Source of the DNA: Shewanella sp.
GTDB taxonomy: Bacteria > Pseudomonadota > Gammaproteobacteria > Enterobacterales > Shewanellaceae
Direction: 5' to 3'
Length of the DNA stretch: 47,341 nt
Assembly (NCBI RefSeq): GCF_013214165.1
Contig: NZ_JABSSM010000035.1
Coordinates: forward strand, 1 to 47,341
The notes beneath the pieces were generated by a model, which was given only the letters and a program-made list of their open reading frames with translations, made no database searches and was not told where the DNA came from. The stretch's first letter is position 1; each line of letters starts with the position of its first letter. This document shows, one piece after another, positions 8,811 through 16,277 of this stretch. The translations under genes and the position numbers were made by a program.

Positions 8811-8842
8811 CAATTAGGGCCGGTGTATACTGGCCTTAATTG
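8811..8842 (+). terminator. Hairpin between hvfA and hvfB (partial terminator or processing site)
   Basis: Arms CAATTAGGGCC and GGCCTTAATTG pair over 11 positions with a single G-U, around a 10-base loop, followed by ATTTTATCC. The T-run is weak, so a leaky terminator or an mRNA-stabilising 3' end for hvfA is more likely than a full stop. Such a device would let precursor outnumber enzyme. Confidence 0.6.
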
Positions 8843-8900
8843 ATTTTATCCAAGTATAAAACTGAAATTTTCTATAGTCGTAAGCTTTTTGGGAGTGATT

Positions 8901-9737
8901 ATGATTGAGCGAGCCAAGGTGGGATTAGGCTTGAGGCGTGAGATGTTGGATGAATTTTGCGACTCTATTCCAGATGCTATCGATTTTTTCGAGGTTGCCC
9001 CGGAGAACTGGATGACATTAGGAGGGAAATACGGTCGACAACTTAGGCAACTTACTGAGAGAAAACCTTTCTTTTGTCATGGCTTATCCTTGTCTATCGG
9101 TGGGCCTGCACCCTTAGATATTGTGTTCATTAAGAATGTGAAAGCCTTTCTGGACGAGCACAATATCGAGATTTACTCTGAACATCTTAGCTACTGTTCG
9201 GGTGCTGGACACATGTATGATCTTATGCCAATCCCCTTTACCGAGGAGGCGGTCAAGCATGTCGTTAAGCGTGTAAAGCAAGTTGAAAATATTATAGAGA
9301 GGCCGCTTATCCTGGAGAATGTATCTTTTTACACGGCGCCAGGCGCCGAGATGAGTGAACTCGAATTTGTCACTGCTGTGCTCGGTGAAGCAGACTGTAA
9401 AATGCTTCTCGATGTAAATAACATCTATGTGAACTCAATTAATCATGAGTACGATGCCGATGAGTTCTTAAGAGCCATGCCGACAGAGCGGGTCGCCTAT
9501 CTCCATATCGCTGGCCATTTTGAAGAAGCAAAAGATATCATAGTTGACACTCATGGGGCCGATATAGTGTCGCCTGTATGGCAGTTACTACAAACCTGTT
9601 ATCAAGTACACGGAGTACACCCTACCTTGTTAGAGAGAGATTTTAATATTCCTGAGACACAGGTGCTGCTTAAGGAGATAGATAAAATTCGTCGTTATCA
9701 AGAGACAGGTTTGTCGCAGTTTTCAAGGAGCACATGA
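8901..9737 (+). CDS. hvfB: DUF692 multinuclear non-heme iron oxidative enzyme (HvfB/BufB type)
   Basis: A 278-residue TIM-barrel protein of the MNIO family (relatives of MbnB), which use a cluster of two or three irons and O2 to rebuild cysteine residues of RiPP precursors. Candidate metal ligands follow the family pattern: His60 in CHGLSLS, His95 in YSEHLSY, Glu139 in LENVS, Asn173/174 in LLDVNN, His202 and His206 in HIAGH, His218 in DTHG, and Glu245 in LLERD. I start at ATG 8901, preceded by GGGAG, rather than the in-frame TTG at 8889. The stop codon overlaps the hvfC start (ATGA), indicating translational coupling. Predicted substrate: the hvfA product. Confidence 0.9.
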   Translation: MIERAKVGLGLRREMLDEFCDSIPDAIDFFEVAPENWMTLGGKYGRQLRQLTERKPFFCHGLSLSIGGPAPLDIVFIKNVKAFLDEHNIEIYSEHLSYCSGAGHMYDLMPIPFTEEAVKHVVKRVKQVENIIERPLILENVSFYTAPGAEMSELEFVTAVLGEADCKMLLDVNNIYVNSINHEYDADEFLRAMPTERVAYLHIAGHFEEAKDIIVDTHGADIVSPVWQLLQTCYQVHGVHPTLLERDFNIPETQVLLKEIDKIRRYQETGLSQFSRST

Positions 9738-10480
9738 TGAAGTTTGATGTGATTCAACAGTCATTTATCGATTATATCAAGCAACCTTCACGGCCATTAC
9801 CTAAGGGCACAGAAGCCAGGCGAATGAAGATTTATCGGGATTTATTTTTCAATAATATCAATGGCTTTGTTACCAGTGCCTTCCCCGTATTGAACAGCTT
9901 ATATTCTGACAAAGATTGGCTCGCGCTGATCCAAGAATTTTTTGTGAGCCATGATTGTCAGACACCGATATTTATCGAAATAGCCGATGAATTTGTCATT
10001 TTTCTGCAGTCTGAATATCAGTTAACAGAGCGTGATCCTGCATTCATTATCGAACTGGCTCATTATGAATATATGGAGTTGGTCGTGGCAGTCGCTAAAG
10101 ATAATCCCTTGCACCAGGCCATTGAAGGGCCGATAGCACAAGTGGCACTGTGTTTGTCTGATACGGCTAAAGTGTTGCAATATAGCTTCGATGTTCAGCG
10201 AGTGAGTGAAGATTATCGACCCGCTACCCCCGCCGAGAGTCCGCAACAATTTTGCTTATATCGCGATGTTGAAGAGGTCGTTATTTTTCTGCAACTCAAC
10301 CCCTTAACAGCACAAGTACTGGGTTACCTGTCCCAATATGAAGCTGTCAGTTTTGACCATCTGTTGACTTGGCTAAAACAGACTTACCCTCAGATGGCTG
10401 ATGGGGTATTAACTCAAGGTTGTGAGCAGATGTTAGCCGATCTCGCCGCCAAGGGAGTGGTGAGACAATACTTGGCTTAA
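9734..10480 (+). CDS. hvfC: DUF2063 putative DNA-binding-domain protein, HvfC/BufC partner of the MNIO enzyme
   Basis: A 248-residue protein. The N-terminal half matches DUF2063: QQSFIDYIKQP, then RRMKIYRDLFFNNINGFV and a helical bundle. The C-terminal half (about 150-248) has LYRDVEEVVIFLQLNPLTAQVLGYL and a winged-helix-like end. In HvfC/BufC systems this protein forms a complex with the DUF692 enzyme and recruits the precursor; the old label 'DNA-binding' is probably not its function here. It overlaps hvfB by four bases. No DoxX (hvfD) or other hvf gene follows: the next gene is an unrelated-looking 39-codon ORF on its own promoter. Confidence 0.88.
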   Translation: MMKFDVIQQSFIDYIKQPSRPLPKGTEARRMKIYRDLFFNNINGFVTSAFPVLNSLYSDKDWLALIQEFFVSHDCQTPIFIEIADEFVIFLQSEYQLTERDPAFIIELAHYEYMELVVAVAKDNPLHQAIEGPIAQVALCLSDTAKVLQYSFDVQRVSEDYRPATPAESPQQFCLYRDVEEVVIFLQLNPLTAQVLGYLSQYEAVSFDHLLTWLKQTYPQMADGVLTQGCEQMLADLAAKGVVRQYLA

Positions 10481-10638
10481 TGGACTCGAATGAGGTGATT
10501 TGGATTAGTTCATTGAACTACAGCAGCCGATTGATATTAAGAGCTGTCATTATTCTTAATAAAATCATAATTCAAGACTCTTGAGTCGGTAAAAGGGTAA
10601 ATGCACGCTTCCTAAACTATAGCCAAGTCTCTATACTG

Positions 10639-10668
10639 TTGCCAAAAATTGATCTAGATCAATAAAAT
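10639..10668 (+). promoter_or_regulatory. Candidate promoter with an FNR/EtrA-type box in its spacer
   Basis: TTGCCA (10639-10644) and TAAAAT (10663-10668) form -35/-10 elements with an 18-base spacer. The spacer contains TTGATCTAGATCAA (10649-10662), a perfect match to the FNR consensus TTGAT-N4-ATCAA. With the box between -35 and -10, binding would block polymerase, so repression by EtrA/FNR under oxygen limitation is the inference. The gene-free stretch 10481-10638 upstream shows nothing else. A second possible -10 (TATACT, 10632-10637) lies upstream of the box. Confidence 0.55.
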
Positions 10669-10694
10669 TACCCAAGTGATTGAGCGAGGAAGTT

Positions 10695-10814
10695 ATGAGT
10701 CAGCCATTTAAAGATCCATTTAACATCATCTATTTCATTGGTTTCATCCTAGTCATGATGATCCCAACGTTACCTGCGACCTTATCTTGGTTGAAAATTT
10801 CCGGACTTATCTAA
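10695..10814 (+). CDS. 39-residue single-span membrane peptide, function unknown
   Basis: ATG 10695 to TAA 10814 encodes 39 residues beginning MSQPFKDPFN. Residues about 11-35 are strongly hydrophobic (IIYFIGFILVMMIP...), ending SWLKISGLI. It has GAGGA seven bases upstream, an adjacent promoter with an FNR box, and a strong terminator at 10879-10904, so it looks like an independent small gene. The predicted topology is one or two short membrane helices. I do not recognise a family. The FNR box suggests a link to respiration or oxygen response, for example a small subunit of a membrane complex, but that is only inference. Confidence 0.6.
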   Translation: MSQPFKDPFNIIYFIGFILVMMIPTLPATLSWLKISGLI

Positions 10815-10878
10815 CGGGTATAACTTGTCTCTTTAGCGTAATACAAGTCTAGATACCCGGCACTTGTTTGGGTAAACT

Positions 10879-10904
10879 AACCACTCTATGGAGTGGTTTT
10901 TTTT
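10879..10904 (+). terminator. Rho-independent terminator after the 39-codon gene
   Basis: Perfect stem AACCACTC / GAGTGGTT with loop TATG and a T8 run. Confidence 0.9.
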
Positions 10905-10956
10905 GGGTTTTTTTTGATTCCAATAAAATTAGTTAAATAAATAGCTAAGGGAAATA

Positions 10957-11325
10957 ATGGCTTTTAAACGTGGTTTTTATTTGATTTGTGGCTTATGCAG
11001 TTTGGCGCTTGGTTTGCTGGGGATCCCGCTGCCAATACTGCCGACCGTACCTTTTATCTTACTAGCCGCCTTCTGTTTTGCTCGTTCTAGCGACCGGCTA
11101 CACCATTGGCTGATGACTCATCCCTGGTTTTCAGTAGCCTTGAATGATTGGGCGCAGAACAGAGGGATCCGTAAAGGGCTAAAGAAGAAGGCCTATATTG
11201 TCAGTGGACTCAGTTTTGCCGTTAGCATTGCCATAGTGCCATTAATATGGGTAAAAGTGATCTTGCTTTGCTTCGCCCTAGGCCTAGGTTTTTTCCTCAA
11301 GCAGATCCCCGAACTAGACGATTAA
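10957..11325 (+). CDS. ybaN: YbaN family (DUF454) inner-membrane protein
   Basis: A 122-residue membrane protein with the DUF454 pattern: LGxLGIPLPILPTVPFILLAAFCFARSS at residues about 20-50, then HHWLMTHPWF, and RGIRKGLKKKAY before the C-terminal hydrophobic pair (about 80-115). Three to four membrane helices are predicted. Its biochemical role is unknown. It sits upstream of apt and dnaX, as ybaN does in enteric bacteria, which supports the call. Start ATG 10957 with AAGGGAA upstream. Confidence 0.85.
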   Translation: MAFKRGFYLICGLCSLALGLLGIPLPILPTVPFILLAAFCFARSSDRLHHWLMTHPWFSVALNDWAQNRGIRKGLKKKAYIVSGLSFAVSIAIVPLIWVKVILLCFALGLGFFLKQIPELDD

Positions 11326-11526
11326 GTCTACAACCCTGCTTCACACGTCATCTTTATACAGAAAACTCAGTATCGACTTTCTCATTAGAATATATTGCTA
11401 AATGGTGACCCAATGCGTAATTCTTGTCCTATTAATAGGGGAGATTGTTGCAAGTCTGGCCAAAGACACATAAGCTTTAGCCGGATTTTTAAAGCTGGCG
11501 AGATTCGTCGGCCAAACCTAAAGATG

Positions 11527-12078
11527 ATGGTCATGAACAAAGACAGCTTAGCATTGATAAAACAGAGCATAAAAACAATTCCTGATTACCCCAAAGCCGG
11601 GATCCTTTTCAGAGATGTAACGAGTTTGCTAGAAGAGCCTGCGGCTTACAGAGCAAGCATAGAACTCCTGACTGAGGAGTACAAAGATCAAGGCTTTACC
11701 AAAATCGTGGGTACAGAGGCTCGTGGCTTCCTGTTCGGGGCGCCTTTAGCATTGGCATTAGGTGTTGGTTTTGTACCTGTACGTAAACCGGGTAAATTAC
11801 CACGTGAGACGATTTCTCAGAGCTATGATCTTGAATATGGTCAAGATGTTCTGGAACTGCATATCGATGCCATCTCTGCTGACGATAAAGTGTTAGTGGT
11901 CGATGACTTGCTCGCAACGGGCGGTACGATCGAAGCGACTGTCAAGTTGATCCGTAAACTAGGCGGTCAGGTTAACCATGCAGCGTTTGTTATCTCTTTG
12001 CCCGATCTAGGTGGTGAGAAACGTCTCGAAGCCATGGATCTTAAACTGGTTAGCTTGTGTGAATTTGGCGGTGAATAA
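11527..12078 (+). CDS. apt: Adenine phosphoribosyltransferase
   Basis: A 183-residue type I phosphoribosyltransferase that converts adenine and PRPP to AMP in purine salvage. Motifs: [16 protein letters not shown] (19-35), [31 protein letters not shown] (62-92), and the PRPP loop [13 protein letters not shown] (122-134). The frame stays open upstream, but the family length (183 aa in E. coli) points to ATG 11527; ATG 11533 is also possible. The extra upstream residues would not match the family. A damaged copy of its last 120 bases lies directly downstream. Confidence 0.93.
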   Translation: MVMNKDSLALIKQSIKTIPDYPKAGILFRDVTSLLEEPAAYRASIELLTEEYKDQGFTKIVGTEARGFLFGAPLALALGVGFVPVRKPGKLPRETISQSYDLEYGQDVLELHIDAISADDKVLVVDDLLATGGTIEATVKLIRKLGGQVNHAAFVISLPDLGGEKRLEAMDLKLVSLCEFGGE

Positions 12079-12102
12079 TTCAAGGTACAATTTATTTCAG
12101 AG

Positions 12103-12223
12103 CTAGCGGGTCAGGTTAACCATGTTGTCTTTGGTTATCTCTTTGCCCGATCTAGGTGGTGAAAAACGTCTCGAAGCCATGGATCTTAAACGGGTTAGCT
12201 TGGGTGAATTCGAAGGCGATTAA
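12103..12223 (+). pseudogene. Partial tandem duplicate of the apt 3' end
   Basis: Bases 12103-12223 repeat the last 120 bases of apt (11959-12078). Long stretches are identical, for example CCCGATCTAGGTGGTGA and CGTCTCGAAGCCATGGATCT. The copy has about a dozen substitutions and a one-base insertion (after AACCATG) that breaks the frame, so it is non-coding. It ends with codons for EFEGD and TAA where intact apt ends EFGGE. It is a decayed remnant of a local duplication. Confidence 0.9.
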
Positions 12224-12238
12224 TCCAGCGTAAAAATC

Positions 12239-12291
12239 CTCCTCAGTAGCGCCGTTAAACATGACATGTTATGGTGCAGTTTACTGAGGAG
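12239..12291 (+). promoter_or_regulatory. Long stem-loop in the dnaX leader
   Basis: CTCCTCAGTA (12239-12248) and TACTGAGGAG (12282-12291) form a perfect 10-bp stem. Inside it GCGCC can pair with GGTGC, and ACATGACATGT gives a further inner palindrome. It lies 40 bases upstream of the dnaX start. The nearby CTCCC at 12296-12300 is complementary to the dnaX Shine-Dalgarno GGGGAG (12322-12327), so a structure controlling translation is possible. No T-run, so not a terminator. Confidence 0.45.
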
Positions 12292-12331
12292 CGTGCTCCC
12301 GAAATTACTAAATGACACTTTGGGGAGTTCC

Positions 12332-15025
12332 ATGTCGTATCAGGTGTTGGCCAGAAAATGGCGCCCTGCCACATTTGAACAAATGGTTGGTCAGTCTCAC
12401 GTTTTACTTGCATTAACCAATGCGCTCACTCAGCAAAGATTACATCATGCTTACCTGTTTTCCGGCACTCGAGGTGTGGGGAAAACCAGTTTAGCTCGGC
12501 TATTTGCTAAAGGGTTAAACTGTGAACAGGGGATCACTGCCTCTCCATGTGGTCAATGTTCCAGCTGTGTTGAAATTGCCGAAGGGCGTTTTGTTGATCT
12601 TATCGAAGTCGATGCGGCTTCGCGAACTAAGGTCGACGATACCAGGGAACTGCTCGATAATGTGCAGTACCGCCCTAGTCGAGGCCGATTCAAGGTGTAC
12701 CTCATCGATGAGGTGCACATGTTGTCGCGCAGCAGTTTCAATGCGTTGTTAAAGACGCTCGAAGAGCCGCCTGAGCATGTAAAGTTTCTGCTAGCGACCA
12801 CAGACCCTCAGCGTCTGCCGGTGACGGTACTGTCTCGTTGTCTGCAATTTAATTTAAAAAGCCTGACTCAGGACGAAATTTCAGCGCAACTGTCTCATGT
12901 ACTTACCCAGGAACAGCTCCCCTTCGATCAAGCTGCAATGACCCTGTTGGCTAAAGCGGCCAATGGCAGCATGCGAGATGCCCTGAGTCTGACGGATCAG
13001 GCCATCGCATTCGGTGCGGGTTGTGTACAGCTGACTCAGGTACAGACCATGCTTGGCAGTATCGATGAGAAACATGTGCTTTCCTTGCTCAATGCCTTAG
13101 TCCAAGGGGATATCGAGAACTTGATGCGGGTGATTGGCCAGGTGTTATCCTTTGGCGCCGACCCCGAAGAAGTGCTCAGAAGCCTACTGGAATTATTACA
13201 TCAAATAACCTTAAGTCAGTTTGCCCCCGCGGCGGCACAACTTTCCATTTATAGTGAGCAGATTCAGGCTTTTGCTGAGCAGCTTAGTCCCGAACAGGTA
13301 CAACTCTATTATCAGTTGTTGCTGACGGGGAGAAAAGATCTCCCCCATGCGCCAGACCCAAAATCTGGATTAGAGATGGCGCTGCTTAGGGCCGTCTCCT
13401 TCGTGCCTGAAACGCCGGTGACCCGCTGGGTCGTAGATAAACCTGCTAAAGTCATCATCCCCGAACCTGTAAAGACAGCAACCGGACAGGCTAATCCTGA
13501 ATCGGCGCAAGCTAAAGGCAAGCCTGTGAGTCAAGCGACTTCAAATAGCCAGCCAGCTGAAGTTGAAGAAGAGCCCGTCTCTGAGCCAGTTCCTAGGCTT
13601 GTATCTAAGCCTAAGGCCGCAGTAGCGCCTCAAGCTGATCAAGACGATGAGACCGATGATTTACTGGCGCTTAATAGCGAGCAAACCCTCATTTTGAGTC
13701 AGGCATCGAGCCTAGGAAGAGAGCAGAGCAGTCTTAATACTGCCGAGCCTGATAGCCAAGCCGTGACGACTCGCTTAGACGATAGAGCAACTGAGAGGTT
13801 AACTCCTCCTGAGCAAGACTCCAGTAAGATAAATCCTCCTGTCTGCAATCAGTCAGAATTATCTCAGCCTCAGTTGAGCCCTGAGCAGCGAGCCCAAGAT
13901 GCAGCCTTCGATGCTCAATATGGTTTTCAACAAGACGAACAAGAGCAGGGGGATTACCAGGCTTTTGACAGTCTGCCCGCAGCCGATGATGCACAGCCTA
14001 TTGAGCAGACTGTGGTCCCTTCACCTCAGTTAGGTGTAGGCTCTGAGATAATAGCCCAAGGGACAAGTTCTCAAGCTGGAACCGAGTTGGAAGACGATAT
14101 CTTAGACGCCGTCTTAGCGGCGCGAGACTCACTGGTCACCGAATTGGCCAAAACGCCTGAGGAGAGTGGTGGAAAAAAGCCTGCAGCTCAGCGTAAGGAC
14201 TTTGCCCCTCCTAAGCGCAAACCTCGAGCCGAGAATGACGATGAAGCTTCTAGTGAAGCTGCGTCTTCTTTAGATGGCCAGGCTATAGCAGAAGTTAACT
14301 CAGACGCTAAACCTGAACGCCGGCCTCAGCCTGTTTTAGCGACGGACATCGAAGACAGGCCTCCCTGGGAGGAACCTGTCGAAGTCGCGGCTAGTGAGAA
14401 TGTCCCCTCTTCAGTTGGCGATGAGCAAGGCACAGATGCTCATCCAATGGTATCGACCCAAGTAGAAGCACCAGTAGCAGAGCAGGTACAAGAGCCCGTT
14501 CAAAGCGCAATACAAGCTCAATCATTTGACCCGCTTCCCCCTCTGGGAGAAGGTGAGGTGACAGGCCATGAGGTCGATCTCAAGTGGTATCGATTGATGT
14601 CTGCTATCGATGTCGGCGGCAGGGTACGTCAATTAGCGGTGAACTCAGTATGTCATGAGTTTACCGAGCCCTTGTCGCTGTTATTAAAACCTATCCAGAA
14701 GCACTTGGCTGCTGAGATAGCCATTGTGCAGTTAGAGGAAGCCTTAGGCAAAGCGTTAGGCGGCGAGAGTAAGGTCAGCATAGCTGTCGGAGTCGATGGC
14801 GACAGAGAGACACCACTAGAAGTGCGACAGCGTTTTCATCGGGAGATCCAAGCCCAGGCGCACCAAGGCTTGATAACCGATACCAATGTCCAATGGCTAA
14901 TGAGCCAAATGGGAGCAGAGCTTGAAAATGATAGCTTAAGTTATGCACCTGAGTTATTGAGTTTAAAAGGAAATACCATTGAGCTCATCGATAAGTCGAA
15001 CTTTAAGGCGTTACCTCAGTCATAA
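12332..15025 (+). CDS. dnaX: DNA polymerase III tau subunit (and gamma by frameshift)
   Basis: An 897-residue clamp-loader ATPase. It has Walker A GTRGVGKT (45-52), zinc-binding Cys64/73/76/79, Walker B region VYLIDEVHML, and the SRC motif (LSRCLQF). Domain III follows to about residue 370. Next is a long Pro/Glu/Gln-rich, low-complexity linker (about 380-750) and a C-terminal domain that in tau binds DnaB and the alpha subunit. E. coli tau is 643 aa; the extra length is nearly all linker. Start ATG 12332 with GGGGAG upstream. A -1 frameshift signal at codons 615-616 predicts a gamma form of about 621 aa. ybaB and recR follow closely, the classical dnaX-ybaB-recR arrangement. Confidence 0.95.
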   Translation: MSYQVLARKWRPATFEQMVGQSHVLLALTNALTQQRLHHAYLFSGTRGVGKTSLARLFAKGLNCEQGITASPCGQCSSCVEIAEGRFVDLIEVDAASRTKVDDTRELLDNVQYRPSRGRFKVYLIDEVHMLSRSSFNALLKTLEEPPEHVKFLLATTDPQRLPVTVLSRCLQFNLKSLTQDEISAQLSHVLTQEQLPFDQAAMTLLAKAANGSMRDALSLTDQAIAFGAGCVQLTQVQTMLGSIDEKHVLSLLNALVQGDIENLMRVIGQVLSFGADPEEVLRSLLELLHQITLSQFAPAAAQLSIYSEQIQAFAEQLSPEQVQLYYQLLLTGRKDLPHAPDPKSGLEMALLRAVSFVPETPVTRWVVDKPAKVIIPEPVKTATGQANPESAQAKGKPVSQATSNSQPAEVEEEPVSEPVPRLVSKPKAAVAPQADQDDETDDLLALNSEQTLILSQASSLGREQSSLNTAEPDSQAVTTRLDDRATERLTPPEQDSSKINPPVCNQSELSQPQLSPEQRAQDAAFDAQYGFQQDEQEQGDYQAFDSLPAADDAQPIEQTVVPSPQLGVGSEIIAQGTSSQAGTELEDDILDAVLAARDSLVTELAKTPEESGGKKPAAQRKDFAPPKRKPRAENDDEASSEAASSLDGQAIAEVNSDAKPERRPQPVLATDIEDRPPWEEPVEVAASENVPSSVGDEQGTDAHPMVSTQVEAPVAEQVQEPVQSAIQAQSFDPLPPLGEGEVTGHEVDLKWYRLMSAIDVGGRVRQLAVNSVCHEFTEPLSLLLKPIQKHLAAEIAIVQLEEALGKALGGESKVSIAVGVDGDRETPLEVRQRFHREIQAQAHQGLITDTNVQWLMSQMGAELENDSLSYAPELLSLKGNTIELIDKSNFKALPQS
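14160..14196 (+). other. Programmed -1 ribosomal frameshift site in dnaX
   Basis: The heptamer A AAA AAG (14173-14179) is in the correct phase (GGA AAA AAG). An internal Shine-Dalgarno-like AGGAG (14160-14164) stands 8 bases upstream. After a -1 slip the new frame reads five codons and stops at TAA 14194-14196. A weak interrupted stem at 14191-14218 (GCG..AGGA / TCCT..CGC) could assist. All parts match the E. coli dnaX design. Confidence 0.85.
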
Positions 15026-15109
15026 GTTTGTACGGCTTTGATTGATTATCGACATTATTTAAGTAAGATGAGCCAACTTTATTCGCCCCTTAATTGAAGA
15101 GAAATAGAT

Positions 15110-15439
15110 ATGTTTGGAAAAGGCGGTATGGGTAACCTGATGAAGCAGGCCCAGCAGATGCAAGACAAGATGGCTAAGGCCCAAGAAGAGATCGCGCGTA
15201 TGGAAGTGACCGGTGAAGCCGGTGCTGGCCTGGTGAAAATCACCATGACAGGTTCTCATAGTGTACGTAAAGTGGATATCGATCCTAGCCTGTTAGCTGA
15301 CGACAAAGAGATGCTAGAAGACCTTATCGCTGCAGCATGTAACGATGCCGCACGCCGTGTTGAAGAAAGCCAAAAAGAGAGAATGGCTGAAGTGACAGGT
15401 GGCATGCAGCTACCACCTGGCATGAAGATGCCGTTCTAA
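15110..15439 (+). CDS. ybaB: YbaB/EbfC nucleoid-associated protein
   Basis: A 109-residue DNA-binding protein of the YbaB/EbfC family. The N-terminus is Gly/Met/Gln-rich ([30 protein letters not shown]), then the central [28 protein letters not shown] and a C-terminal helix ending in [13 protein letters not shown], all typical. It acts as a tweezer-shaped dimer on DNA and is commonly encoded between dnaX and recR, as here. Confidence 0.95.
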   Translation: MFGKGGMGNLMKQAQQMQDKMAKAQEEIARMEVTGEAGAGLVKITMTGSHSVRKVDIDPSLLADDKEMLEDLIAAACNDAARRVEESQKERMAEVTGGMQLPPGMKMPF

Positions 15440-15457
15440 TTTGAGTATTACTAGATA

Positions 15458-16057
15458 ATGAAATTTAGTCCCCTGGTTGATGAGTTAATCCAAGCTTTGA
15501 AATGTTTACCTGGCGTCGGACCTAAATCCGCTCAACGTATGGCGTTTCAGTTACTCGAGCGAGATCGTAAAGCGGGTCAATCACTGGGTCAAGCACTTGA
15601 AAAAGCCATGAGAGATGTGGGGCATTGTCAATCCTGCCGCACCTTCACCGAAGAGGTTCATTGTCCGATCTGTGCCAGTCACAAACGCGGGCTATCTCAG
15701 GTGATTTGTGTGGTTGAAACCCCTGCCGATGTGCTGGCTATCGAAGCTGGTGGACATTTTTCCGGGCGTTACTTTGTATTGCTTGGCCACTTGTCGCCTT
15801 TAGATGGTGTCGGGCCAGATGAACTAGGGTTAGCTTTGTTGGAAGAACATTTAGCCTCTGGTGAGGTAGTCGAGTTGATTTTAGCGACCAATCCCACGGT
15901 GGAAGGGGATGCAACGGCGCATTTTATTGCCGATATGGCCAAGAGTCATGAAGTGATAGTGAGTCGTATCGCTCACGGAGTCCCTGTCGGCGGTGAGCTT
16001 GAGTATGTCGATAGCACCACGTTAGCGCTTTCTTTTAATGGTCGTCTTCCGCTGTAA
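15458..16057 (+). CDS. recR: Recombination mediator RecR
   Basis: A 199-residue protein of the RecFOR gap-repair pathway that helps load RecA. A helix-hairpin-helix region lies at [14 protein letters not shown] (17-30), the C4 zinc finger uses Cys57, Cys60, Cys69 and Cys72, and the Toprim domain begins with [21 protein letters not shown]-type C-terminal motif appears as [16 protein letters not shown]. It starts 18 bases after ybaB and closes the dnaX-ybaB-recR unit, before a strong terminator. Confidence 0.95.
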   Translation: MKFSPLVDELIQALKCLPGVGPKSAQRMAFQLLERDRKAGQSLGQALEKAMRDVGHCQSCRTFTEEVHCPICASHKRGLSQVICVVETPADVLAIEAGGHFSGRYFVLLGHLSPLDGVGPDELGLALLEEHLASGEVVELILATNPTVEGDATAHFIADMAKSHEVIVSRIAHGVPVGGELEYVDSTTLALSFNGRLPL

Positions 16058-16096
16058 CTCGTCGTTTTTCCACGGTTCTGGTTTTCAGAGCCTGCT

Positions 16097-16135
16097 AAAT
16101 CCAGTATTTGTTGCGGCAATACTGGATTTTTTTTT
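16097..16135 (+). terminator. Rho-independent terminator after recR
   Basis: Perfect stem AAATCCAGTATT / AATACTGGATTT with a nine-base loop and a T9 run. It closes the dnaX operon just before the htpG heat-shock promoter. Confidence 0.93.
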
Positions 16136-16165
16136 AGCCATTTAAACGTCAGTGACCTCTTTCCC

Positions 16166-16193
16166 CTTGAAATGCAAAATTCCAGCCCCATCT
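16166..16193 (+). promoter_or_regulatory. RpoH (sigma-32) promoter of htpG
   Basis: CTTGAAA (16166-16172), a 13-base spacer and CCCCATCT (16186-16193) match the sigma-32 consensus at essentially every defined position. Transcription would start near 16200, about 78 bases upstream of htpG. Confidence 0.9.
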
Positions 16194-16277
16194 CTATTTT
16201 CATAGAGCACTTTGCGCCGTATAACGCTTAAGTTCATAAAGAATTAGATTTTGTGAAATACAATAAAGGAACATCCC

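Noticed and set aside
12079..12331. Possible signal recognition particle RNA (ffs) near dnaX because of the long stem-loop
   Set aside because: The conserved 4.5S RNA core motif (GGTCAGG...GGAAGGAAGCAG type) is absent.
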